Positions 26,275 through 34,362 of a DNA stretch of 64,000 bases are shown piece after piece (the stretch's first letter is position 1; the number at the start of each line of letters is the position of its first letter). The stretch spans positions 124,001 to 188,000 of the forward strand of contig CAVVNT010000002.1 in NCBI GenBank assembly GCA_963749675.1, given 5' to 3'. The DNA is from Roseitranquillus sp963749675 (lineage in GTDB: Bacteria > Pseudomonadota > Alphaproteobacteria > Rhodobacterales > Rhodobacteraceae). A program made the translations under genes and the position numbers. The notes beneath the pieces were generated by a model. The model did not search any database. It had not been told where the DNA came from and saw nothing but the letters and a program-made list of their open reading frames with translations.

Positions 26275-27735
26275 TTGGAACGGATAGGTGTCGATTTGGT
26301 CGCTCGCTACATAGGTCGGCTCTATGCTGCGCTAGTCGCCTGCTTTCTGCCGACCGGGCTGCGTGCAGATGGCGAAGCCGCGAAACAGGCGCGGATGTTC
26401 CTGGGCAGCCATATTTTCGGTCCGATCCTCAGCACGCCTGCTCTCCTCGCACTTGTCGTCTTCGACCCGACGCCCGGCCGGGATCTCATCCTGACGGCGA
26501 TCAGCCTCTACGGATTTTGGGTGTTGCCCGTGCTGCTGCGTGCGGGAGTGCCCTACAATTTTCTGGTGGTGTTGTCGCTGGTCAACCTGCACTTCACCAT
26601 CCTCTGGACCTGCTACAACTACGGAGGTGTCGGCTCCCCAATCAGCATCTGGGTCCTGATCATCCCGATCCTCGCGGTGTTCTATATCGGCGGGAACGAG
26701 GCCATGCGGCCAGTTCTGCTGATCTCATCCTCAGCATCGTTCCTGGTCTTCTTGATAGGCGACACGTGGTTTTCGCCGGGGCCGAACGACATGCCTGAAG
26801 CAGCTCGAACCGGCGTGGGCCTTGTCTCGACCGTCGGCACTCTCTGCTACGTAGCGGCAATGTCGATCTATTACGCGCGAATCTTCGACGCTGGCGTCGA
26901 TCTCGAGAACGAGGTGCAGAGGCGGCGGAGATTGGCGGTAGAGTTGCGCAAGGCGGTGAGCGTCGCAAACCGTGCGAGCGCTTCGAAGTCCGAGTTCCTG
27001 GCGCGGATGAGCCACGAGCTGCGAACGCCGCTGAACGCCATCATCGGGTACGCGCAGCTTCTGAAGGAAGAGGCTGAAGACACCGACGACGAAGGCTTGG
27101 CGAGCGATGTGGACCAGATCCTGGATGCGGGCGACTATCTCGTCAGGCTGATCAATCTCATACTGGATCTCTCCAAGATCGAGGCAGGGCGCATGGAGCT
27201 TCATGTTGGGACCCACGAGATCCGCCCGCTCGTCGCAGAAGCGATCGAAGACAGACTTCAGGCGATCGAAGACGGAAACAACCAGCTGCGGGTCGTTCTG
27301 GAGGCCGCACCGTCAGCGGCCGAGGTGGACCGAAGCAAGCTCATGAAGATGATCGGTGCGATCTTGGAAAATGCAGCGCAGCACACGAAGGACGGTACCA
27401 TCACGGTGAGCAGCCGTACCTTCCTGCAGGGCGGACGCGAGTTCTTCACCGTCTCGGTCGAGGATACGGGCCGCGGAATTCCTGCCGACCTGCTACCCGC
27501 GGTCACCGATACCTTCGCGCTGACCCGCATGAACCCGAGCGGACGATTTGGCGGCACGGGCCTGAGCCTGACGATCGCCGCGCGGCTGTGCCAGCTGATG
27601 GGGGGCTACATCGATGTGGGTAGCCGGGCAGGGCACGGCAGCCGTTTCACCATCACTCTACCGGTCGTGCAGGGAACCAGCGGCTCCCGGCCCGCGGCGC
27701 GAACAACAGCCGGGCGGGCGGAGCGGGCGGCCTAG
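26275..27735 (+). CDS. Second six-helix sensor histidine kinase, paralogue of the first
   Basis: The 486-residue protein has six helices in residues 40-200, then HisKA with His247 (RMSHELRTPLNAIIGYAQLL) and an HATPase_c domain (DTGRGIP, GTGLSLTIA). The sensor shares SHIFGP, FWVLPVLLR and YNYGGVGSPISIW with the kinase at 22277, so both probably sense related ligands. The G2 box is slightly unusual (GGTGLSLTIAARL). Paired kinases around one synthase recall LqsS/LqsT. The start is uncertain: a TTG at 26275 opens the frame. Its TAG overlaps the stop of the convergent channel gene. Confidence 0.85.
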   Translation: MERIGVDLVARYIGRLYAALVACFLPTGLRADGEAAKQARMFLGSHIFGPILSTPALLALVVFDPTPGRDLILTAISLYGFWVLPVLLRAGVPYNFLVVLSLVNLHFTILWTCYNYGGVGSPISIWVLIIPILAVFYIGGNEAMRPVLLISSSASFLVFLIGDTWFSPGPNDMPEAARTGVGLVSTVGTLCYVAAMSIYYARIFDAGVDLENEVQRRRRLAVELRKAVSVANRASASKSEFLARMSHELRTPLNAIIGYAQLLKEEAEDTDDEGLASDVDQILDAGDYLVRLINLILDLSKIEAGRMELHVGTHEIRPLVAEAIEDRLQAIEDGNNQLRVVLEAAPSAAEVDRSKLMKMIGAILENAAQHTKDGTITVSSRTFLQGGREFFTVSVEDTGRGIPADLLPAVTDTFALTRMNPSGRFGGTGLSLTIAARLCQLMGGYIDVGSRAGHGSRFTITLPVVQGTSGSRPAARTTAGRAERAA

Positions 27736-28502
27736 AAGGCACCCTCGGTCTCGATCCTCAATATGGTGCCGCAATGCTTGCAATGCACCGCATCGGCATC
27801 ATGAAGGACCAGGCCGCATTCCGGACAAGGATGGCGCACCTTCGAGGGACGAAAGAGCACCTGTGCCAGCCGCAGGAACAGGGTGACGCCGAAGATCATC
27901 ACCGCAACCGACAGCATCCGCCCTGACGTCCCCTCCAGTGTGATGTCCCCGAAACCGGTCGTCGTCAGGGCCGTCACGGTGAAGTAGAGAGCGTCGGCAT
28001 AGTTGCCGATCTGCGGGTTGCTGACATGCTGCGTGGCATAGATCAGCCCGGTCATCACGAAGAGGAAGACCACGAGGTTGATCGCGGCCAGCACCACCTC
28101 CTCGTTGCGGCGGAAGAACGGAAAGTCCTGCCGCAAGCGGTCCAGCAACTGGTAGGTGTGCAGCAGCCTCAGCGTCCGAAGGACCCGGAGAAACCCGAAG
28201 CCCTCCCCGGCGATCGGCGCCAGGAACGACAGGATCGCGCCGACATCCGCCAGCGTCACCGGGTGCGCCAGATACCTCAGTTTGCGATCCTGTATGGCAA
28301 TGCGCGCCACGAAATCCAGAAGGATGATCGCGCCGATGATGATATCCAGAAGTCGCACGACTGGGCCCTGGCCCCTGAAGGACGTCGCGACGACGAAGAC
28401 GATCGTCGCGAGATCGAACGCTAGGATGGAATAGCGAAATCGGTAGGCGCGCGCGCTTTCGCCCTCGTAAAGTTTCCTCAGTTCGTCCAGTTGATGACCC
28501 AT
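27732..28502 (-). CDS. Voltage-gated-type potassium channel with C-terminal zinc ribbon
   Basis: The 256-residue inner-membrane protein has an S1-S4-like region with an arginine-rich fourth helix (FGFLRVLRTLRLLHTYQLLD), then a pore with selectivity filter TTTGFGD and a final helix. The cytoplasmic tail ends in CPECGLVLHDADAVHCKHCG, a four-cysteine zinc ribbon, which is uncommon on such small channels. Function: K+ flux controlled by membrane potential and perhaps metal or redox state. The start MGHQLDELRKLYEGES was chosen over one 54 bp upstream because it begins the conserved part. It is convergent with the second kinase, stops overlapping by 4 bp. Confidence 0.87.
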   Translation of the reverse strand: MGHQLDELRKLYEGESARAYRFRYSILAFDLATIVFVVATSFRGQGPVVRLLDIIIGAIILLDFVARIAIQDRKLRYLAHPVTLADVGAILSFLAPIAGEGFGFLRVLRTLRLLHTYQLLDRLRQDFPFFRRNEEVVLAAINLVVFLFVMTGLIYATQHVSNPQIGNYADALYFTVTALTTTGFGDITLEGTSGRMLSVAVMIFGVTLFLRLAQVLFRPSKVRHPCPECGLVLHDADAVHCKHCGTILRIETEGAF

Positions 28503-28586
28503 GGAGCGTCCGTCTTGCCTGATTTCGGTGGGACCATGCCGCGCCTGCGGAGGCAAGGCCGAGGCTCGGTCTCTTCGCGCCGATCC

Positions 28587-31424
28587 CTAGCTCATTCGCC
28601 ATGGAGCGAAAGCCGTGGCGTCGCGAGGAAGGGCGCTTGTCAGCTCCGGACAATGTCGCAGGATGACGCTCGTCATCGTGTTGCGCTCCACCCAGTCCAT
28701 CCCGAAGGGGGAATAGACCTCCGGCCGGAAATCGACCGTGAGGAAGCGGTCTGACTGCAGGCGCCGCGAGGCCATCAGGATGAAGATGCGAAAAGCGGTA
28801 TCGGAGAAACCGAAGCCCTCGGGCGGGTTTTCTCCCAGCAGGCCGACGACAGTGTCCACGGCCTCCAGCCGGCCGTAGATCTCCCGGCAGAGCCGGTTCG
28901 TCTCGGCGCTGAGCGTCAGTTCGTCCCAACTCCGCACCTCCGGCATGCGCAGCGCGTGGCGGAAGGCGAGATACCTCGGCACCCGGCGCATGCGCGTGCG
29001 CACGATGTCGACCACCGAAAGGTCGACGATCTCGCCGTCACGCTCGAAGCGTTGCAGCGAGCGCGGAAAATTGTGGAGCGTGATCGCACCCGGGTGGGCG
29101 ATGCCGAACGAATAGAGCGCATCGGAGAGCCCGATGTGCCGCATCTGCTCGTCCGCCCGATCGCCCTGGATTTCGAGAAAACCGCGCCTCTCGCGCTCGG
29201 CCCCGGTGACGTGGTCGTAGAAGATGTAGTCGTCGGGAATCAGCGGGTGCATCCGGTAGACGGTCGCGAACTCCTCCGTCAGGGAATAGGGCACCCCGTG
29301 ATGATCCGGGATGCTGCCGGCCATGCCCCTCAACGCGCGGACATCCGTCAGCCACAGGGCCAGCCGCGTCAGCCAGTCTCCCGCGGGCGGGCCCGACCAG
29401 TTGGTACGCATCGCTACGTCGAGCGCCTTGGTCCCCAGGACGGCGGGCGTCCACTCCAGCGTGTGGATCTTGGCGATCAGCGCCGAGACGATCAGCCGCG
29501 CCGTCTGGTAGCGCCGCTCGTCGCTCCAGGTAGGGTAGGCGCGGCGCAGTTCATCGACGATGACGTTGTGCTCGCGCGCGAAGAGCGTGTGCACGACGGA
29601 GAGACCCATCCACCAGCTCTCGTTGAAGCCGGTGAGCTCCAGGCCGTCGAGGTCCGTCGGCAGGTACCCGGCCTCGGTCAGCCGCAGCTTGTCTCCCACG
29701 CGCAGCTGCGTGGCACGAATCTCGTCGGCCCCATAGACCTCCGATCCGTCCCACCAGTGCGACGTCGCGTTCGCGAAGATCCACTGCGCGCGCGTTGCGG
29801 GGGGCGGGACGTTGCCCGAAATACGCATCTCTCGCGATGCGGGGCTGCCCGGCTGGCTGGCCCAGTCCGGATAGCGGTTCGGCACCGGCACGATGACGTC
29901 GTCCTCTCCCGGCGCCCGCCTCGCGTGAGCGACCCAGTCATGCACCTGGAACTGGATCCACGCCGCCGCGAGAACGTTCAGAGACCGCGCAGGCACGAAT
30001 GCGCGGCGATCGAGCAGTTCGCGCGCCACCAGCACCGCATTCGGCTCCTCCGGCGAAGACGCGTCGAGGCCCATGTTGCGGCCGAAAGTGGCGCCGACGG
30101 CCCCCATCGCCATGTCGGAGAGGTCGTTCGCCCGCCCGTCATGGGTCCGGAACAGCCGCTCCTCCGCCGTTGGTGCGGCCGGGCAGGGGCGGGGCGCAGG
30201 CGGCGCCTCTCGCGGCTCGGCATCGCGGAGGTTCCAGGTCCGCAGATCCTGCCTCAGAGCGTCGAGGTTCAGCAGGCTCAGATGCAACGGCAGCCGGTGC
30301 CACGGCACCTTGCGGTTCACCTGACGGAGCGACCACCGAGCCATGCCGCCAAGGATCCGGTTCCGCAGCGGCAGCGGGTTCGCCCTCCAGCGCAGTCCGA
30401 GGCGATGTGCGCGCGAGACGTCGTATCCGACCTTGCGTGCCCGATTGATGTTGCCCAAGGGACGAAACTCGTCCGTCGTGTTCCATGGGTTGAAGCCCAT
30501 CTCCTCGACCCTGCGCCGCTCCGCCAACGCCTTCGGCGAGGCCAGGTCGCGCCGAGGTATCGTCAGTGTCGCCACGCGGATCTGGCGGCTGGCGGAGGGA
30601 TGCCACTCGACCGAAGCATCCTCGATCGGCGTCGTCCGTTCGTTCACGAAGCGCTGGAGGTAAAGTACGAAGCTCACCTCGCCGGCGCGCAGGCGCTGCT
30701 CGAGCTCCGACGCCAAGCGCCCGGCGCCGCTGCCAGCCGCCGGCCGCCCGGCGCTTGGCGAGGGCGAGAAGCTGTAGCGCACCGCGAGATCGCCCCAGCG
30801 CATGGCACCGCAGCTCCAGTACGTCTCCAGCGCGACGCTCGCGCAGCTCCGCCGGGCGGCGCGGAGGCTGCGCAGCATCCGCAGCGCCTCGCCCGGGCCG
30901 ATCTCCGCGGCCAGCGCCAGAAGACCTGCGGCACGTCCGGCCGTTCCTCCGTCACGGGCGCGCAGCAGGGCGGCGTACTGCCGTCCATCGCGTGCGAGAG
31001 ACACAGGCCAATTGATGGCGAGCAGGTCGTGCTGCTCGCCCTCCGACACTTCGATCCGGAGGGCGAGTCCTCGCAGGTCGTTGGCCTCGTCGGAGCGGGC
31101 GAGAGCTGACGCGTTCGAGAATCGGACAGCGGCCGGATACGCCGCTCCCGGACGCGCGAAGCCCACGCAGAGTTCATCGGGAAGGTCATCCACGAAGACC
31201 AGGCGCGCACCGGCCACGGCCCCGATCGACTTCGCATGGAGCGCACGCGCGATCCCGGATGCGCCGGCGGCATCCCGCGCCTTCAGCTGAGCGTCAAGAA
31301 CGACATCCGCGAGCTTGTCGAACGCCCGCCGCTCCGCCTGGGGCGAGCCGCCCTGATAGCGTTCCCTCCACGCCGCTGCTCCGACGGTCTGTGGCAAGGG
31401 CCGCTGCCTCCCTCCATGACGCAC
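28587..31424 (-). CDS. Catalase-like / cyclooxygenase (alpha-dioxygenase)-like fusion haem enzyme
   Basis: This is a 945-residue protein with two haem folds. Residues about 20-350 resemble catalase: distal-His motif ALHAKSIGAVAG (His63), VRFSNASALARSDEANDLRG, FNPWNTTDEFRPL, and RKVGYDVSRAHRLG where Tyr334 could be the proximal ligand. Residues about 420-940 resemble animal peroxidases of the PGHS/alpha-dioxygenase branch: distal His496 (FQVHDW), NESWWMGLSVVHTLFAREHN, and VYRMHPLIPD giving Tyr723 and proximal His726 in the cyclooxygenase Y-x-x-H spacing. Known relatives make fatty-acid hydroperoxides, and catalase-like domains convert them. A GTG at 31424 opens the frame. No signal peptide. 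Confidence 0.85.
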   Translation of the reverse strand: MRHGGRQRPLPQTVGAAAWRERYQGGSPQAERRAFDKLADVVLDAQLKARDAAGASGIARALHAKSIGAVAGARLVFVDDLPDELCVGFARPGAAYPAAVRFSNASALARSDEANDLRGLALRIEVSEGEQHDLLAINWPVSLARDGRQYAALLRARDGGTAGRAAGLLALAAEIGPGEALRMLRSLRAARRSCASVALETYWSCGAMRWGDLAVRYSFSPSPSAGRPAAGSGAGRLASELEQRLRAGEVSFVLYLQRFVNERTTPIEDASVEWHPSASRQIRVATLTIPRRDLASPKALAERRRVEEMGFNPWNTTDEFRPLGNINRARKVGYDVSRAHRLGLRWRANPLPLRNRILGGMARWSLRQVNRKVPWHRLPLHLSLLNLDALRQDLRTWNLRDAEPREAPPAPRPCPAAPTAEERLFRTHDGRANDLSDMAMGAVGATFGRNMGLDASSPEEPNAVLVARELLDRRAFVPARSLNVLAAAWIQFQVHDWVAHARRAPGEDDVIVPVPNRYPDWASQPGSPASREMRISGNVPPPATRAQWIFANATSHWWDGSEVYGADEIRATQLRVGDKLRLTEAGYLPTDLDGLELTGFNESWWMGLSVVHTLFAREHNVIVDELRRAYPTWSDERRYQTARLIVSALIAKIHTLEWTPAVLGTKALDVAMRTNWSGPPAGDWLTRLALWLTDVRALRGMAGSIPDHHGVPYSLTEEFATVYRMHPLIPDDYIFYDHVTGAERERRGFLEIQGDRADEQMRHIGLSDALYSFGIAHPGAITLHNFPRSLQRFERDGEIVDLSVVDIVRTRMRRVPRYLAFRHALRMPEVRSWDELTLSAETNRLCREIYGRLEAVDTVVGLLGENPPEGFGFSDTAFRIFILMASRRLQSDRFLTVDFRPEVYSPFGMDWVERNTMTSVILRHCPELTSALPRDATAFAPWRMS

Positions 31425-31546
31425 GCACCCTGACGCTACCCCCGGGCCGTCCAGCGGTCCATTCTAACCGGCGCGCCTCCATCACGGGTGGGACGCACGG
31501 CTGCGCGGCGCTACGCTGCATCGGGCGAGATAGGGGGAGGGCGAAG

Positions 31547-33256
31547 ATGGACGATCCTGCGCGCGGGCTGATGACGGCGGGCGGCGCGATCTTCCCGCGT
31601 CTCGGCGCGCTCGGTGTCGAGTTCGTCTTCGCCAATTCCGGCACCGACTTCCCCCCGATCATCGAGGGCCTGGCGCAGGCCGCGGCGGCCGGACAGGCGC
31701 TGCCGCAGGCGTTGGTGATCCCGCACGAACACGCCGCGACGAGCATGGCGCACGGCTACTGGTTGATGACGGGTCGTCCGCAGGCGGTGATGCTGCACAC
31801 CAACGTCGGGCTCGCCAACGGCGTCATCGGCGCCATCAACGCTGCGTGCGACCAGGTGCCGATGATCCTCATGTCCGGCCGGACTCCGGTGACGGAAGGT
31901 GGCCAATTCGGTGCGCGGACCGTGCCGATCGGATGGGGGCAGGAGATGCGCGACCAGACCGCGCTGGTCCGCGAGTGCTGCAAGTGGGACTGCGAGTTGA
32001 AGTTCCCCGAGCAGGTCGGGCCCATCCTTGACCGCGCCCACGCCGTCGCGAACTCGTCTCCGGCGGGGCCGGTCTACGTGTCGCTCCCGCGGGAGGTGCT
32101 GTGCGAGATGGTGGAGGCGGACGCCTTCGCCGGGCCGCCGACGCTTGCGCCCTCGCGCACGTCGCCAGATCCCGCCGCAATCGCGAAAGCGGCGGATTGG
32201 ATCGCGGGCGCCGAGCGGCCGCTGGTGATCGCGCAGCGCGGCGTTGGGTCGGCGGAGATCTACGAAGCCTTCGCCGACTGGCTCGAGGACCGGGCGATTG
32301 CACTCTCGTCCTACTGGACCCAGCGCCTGGCGCTGGCGACGGACCATCCCTGCCATGTCGGCGCCGATCCCGGACCCTGGCTCGCCGAGGCCGACGTCGT
32401 CGTCGTGGTCGACAGCCTTGCTCCCTGGTGGCCGGACCTGCACCCGCCGAGCGCCGACGCCCGCATCATCCAGATCGGTCCCGATCCGCTCTTCCAGAGG
32501 TTTCCGATCCGCGGCTTCCGCTCCGACCTCACGCTCGCCGGGGAGCTCGAACTGGCGCTGCCGGCCCTGTTCCAGGCCACGTCCCGAATGCCGCGCGGCA
32601 ACGAGCGCATCGCGCGCCGCCGCGCCCAGCTCGCCGAGGCGTCGCAGAAGGATCGGGAGAGACTGCGCGATGCGGCGGGATTCAAGAGAGGGCAAGGCAT
32701 CAGCCGGGCCTGGGCCTCCCGTTGTCTCTCGGAGGCTCTGTCGGGCCGGACCTCGACGGTCTTCAACGAACTCGGCACCGTCCTCGGCCCGCTCGAAAGG
32801 CGTGAGCACCTGTCCTGGTTCGACGGACCACATTCCGGCGGCCTCGGCTGGGGATTTCCGGCGGCGCTGGGCGCGCGCCTGGCGGACAGCACGCGGGCCA
32901 TTGTCGCGACGGTCGGCGACGGCTCCTACATGTTCGCCAATCCGACCGTCTGCCACCAGGTTGCGGAGGCGCTGGACCTGCCGATCCTCGTCATGGTCAT
33001 CAACAACGAGGAATGGGGAGCCGTCCGAAAGTCCGTCGCGGGCCTCTACCCTGACGGAAAGGCGTCGCGCGCCAACCGGATGCCCCTCACATCGCTGAAG
33101 CCCTCGCCCGACTTCTGTCGCGTGGCGGAAGCAAGCCGGGCCTGGTCGCGCCGCGTCACGGAGCCGGGCGAGCTGCGCGCCGCGATCGAGGAGGCGCTTG
33201 ATGTCGTCCACGGCGGCCGCCTCGCCCTCCTCGACGTCGCGACGCTGCCCGACTGA
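31547..33256 (+). CDS. Thiamine-diphosphate-dependent decarboxylase/synthase (acetolactate synthase-like)
   Basis: The 569-residue protein has the three-domain ThDP layout. The activating Glu lies in ALVIPHEHAATSMAHG near residue 63. The central domain has WIAGAERPLVIAQRG, and the C-terminal ThDP/Mg site is VGDGSYMFANPTVCHQ followed by VINNEEWG. Such enzymes decarboxylate 2-oxoacids and ligate the aldehyde unit; this subfamily's substrate is not established. GGGGGAGGG precedes the ATG. It is divergent from the catalase-cyclooxygenase gene with only 122 bp between, so co-regulation is possible. There is no small regulatory AHAS subunit nearby. Confidence 0.82.
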   Translation: MDDPARGLMTAGGAIFPRLGALGVEFVFANSGTDFPPIIEGLAQAAAAGQALPQALVIPHEHAATSMAHGYWLMTGRPQAVMLHTNVGLANGVIGAINAACDQVPMILMSGRTPVTEGGQFGARTVPIGWGQEMRDQTALVRECCKWDCELKFPEQVGPILDRAHAVANSSPAGPVYVSLPREVLCEMVEADAFAGPPTLAPSRTSPDPAAIAKAADWIAGAERPLVIAQRGVGSAEIYEAFADWLEDRAIALSSYWTQRLALATDHPCHVGADPGPWLAEADVVVVVDSLAPWWPDLHPPSADARIIQIGPDPLFQRFPIRGFRSDLTLAGELELALPALFQATSRMPRGNERIARRRAQLAEASQKDRERLRDAAGFKRGQGISRAWASRCLSEALSGRTSTVFNELGTVLGPLERREHLSWFDGPHSGGLGWGFPAALGARLADSTRAIVATVGDGSYMFANPTVCHQVAEALDLPILVMVINNEEWGAVRKSVAGLYPDGKASRANRMPLTSLKPSPDFCRVAEASRAWSRRVTEPGELRAAIEEALDVVHGGRLALLDVATLPD

Positions 33257-33257
33257 C

Positions 33258-33899
33258 CTATCCGGCCCAGGCCAGCCAGCCGCCGACGACCAGCGCCGCC
33301 GCCGACGCCGCGAAGGCAAGCGCCATGACCAGCCCGTCCCGGAGCGTCATCGCAAGCCCGAAGAGCGCGATTGCAGCCATCGGCGCGGTGCTGGCGAAGG
33401 GGAACAGCTCCAGCGGTGGCACCGACAGGCACAACAGCAGTGACACCACTGCGCCGACCCGCCGCGCCGGGGCGCCGGTCAGCCGTTCCCACCGTTCATG
33501 GAACCAGCGGTCGAGCCACGCCCCGACCGGCTGCACCTTTCCGACAGCCCCCTCGAGATGCGCACCCGAGATGCTCCGGCGCTCCACGAAGCTCGGCAGC
33601 CACATGTGGTCATGCCCCATCACGATCTGCAGCGAGAAGAGCGCGATGATCAGGGCGAGAAAGGTCGGAACGCCCGGAATGCCGCCCAGCGGCGAGATCT
33701 CGATCAGCGCCGGAATGAGCAGGAGCGGGCCGTGGCCGCGCCCTCCAACCGCTTCAAGGATGTCGCCGATCGCGACCCTCTCCTGCCCGTCGGCCATATT
33801 GCGGAGGGCGCCGAGAATCTCCTCGATCCTATGATCGTCTTTCGGGATGCCGGCCTCCTGTCTGTCTGACCGCAGAAAGAACACCGGGGCATCCTTCAC
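33258..33899 (-). CDS. ExoD family inner-membrane protein
   Basis: The 213-residue protein matches the exopolysaccharide synthesis ExoD family. It has a soluble start with GDILEAVGGRGHGPLLLIPA, then PLGGIPGVPTFLALIIALFS and VGAVVSLLLCLSVPPLELFP, with four or five membrane helices. ExoD was linked to exopolysaccharide production and alkaline tolerance in rhizobia; its biochemical role is unknown. It faces the ThDP-enzyme gene with 1 bp between stops. Confidence 0.88.
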   Translation of the reverse strand: MKDAPVFFLRSDRQEAGIPKDDHRIEEILGALRNMADGQERVAIGDILEAVGGRGHGPLLLIPALIEISPLGGIPGVPTFLALIIALFSLQIVMGHDHMWLPSFVERRSISGAHLEGAVGKVQPVGAWLDRWFHERWERLTGAPARRVGAVVSLLLCLSVPPLELFPFASTAPMAAIALFGLAMTLRDGLVMALAFAASAAALVVGGWLAWAG

Positions 33900-33918
33900 C
33901 GTTCCGAGGTCGCAGGAT

Positions 33919-34356
33919 TCAGGTATCGAGCCAGATGGTGACGGGGCCGTCGTTGACGAGCGCGACCTTCATGTCGGCGCCGAAGCGGCCGGTGGCGACG
34001 GGAACACCTTCCCGCGACAACGCCTCGGCAAAGCGCAGGTGCAGCGCTTCGCCCTGCTCGGGCGGTGCCGCCGCGGAGAAGCCGGGGCGATTTCCTCCCG
34101 ACGTGTCGGCCGCCAGCGTGAACTGGCTGACGACCAGCGCCGCGCCGGCGGTATCGAGGAGAGAGCGGTTCATCCGCCCCTCATCGTCACGAAAGATGCG
34201 CAATCGTGCCACACGGCGTGCCAGCTTCTCCGCCGCCGCTTCCTCGTCGCCGGACATTGCGCAGACGAGGATCAGCATTCCCGGCCCGATCTCGCCAACG
34301 ACCGCGCCCTCCACGCGTACCTGCGCCTCGCTCACGCGCTGGATGAGTGCCCGCAT
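33919..34356 (-). CDS. dtd: D-aminoacyl-tRNA deacylase
   Basis: The 145-residue protein begins MRALIQRVSEAQVRVEGAVV, the hallmark Dtd start. It contains the active-site blocks SQFTLAADTSGGNRPGFSAA (S-Q-F-T-L) and VALVNDGPVTIW (N-D-G-P-V-T, including the cross-subunit Gly-Pro neighbourhood). It frees D-amino acids mischarged on tRNA, in the cytoplasm as a homodimer. The length is normal. It lies 6 bp downstream of the sugar kinase gene in the same direction. Confidence 0.96.
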   Translation of the reverse strand: MRALIQRVSEAQVRVEGAVVGEIGPGMLILVCAMSGDEEAAAEKLARRVARLRIFRDDEGRMNRSLLDTAGAALVVSQFTLAADTSGGNRPGFSAAAPPEQGEALHLRFAEALSREGVPVATGRFGADMKVALVNDGPVTIWLDT

Positions 34357-34362
34357 CGGTGA

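Noticed and set aside
28956..31109. A 717-codon open frame opposite the catalase-cyclooxygenase gene
   Set aside because: Antisense shadow of a strongly conserved coding sequence, with no domain and an Arg/Gly-rich composition.
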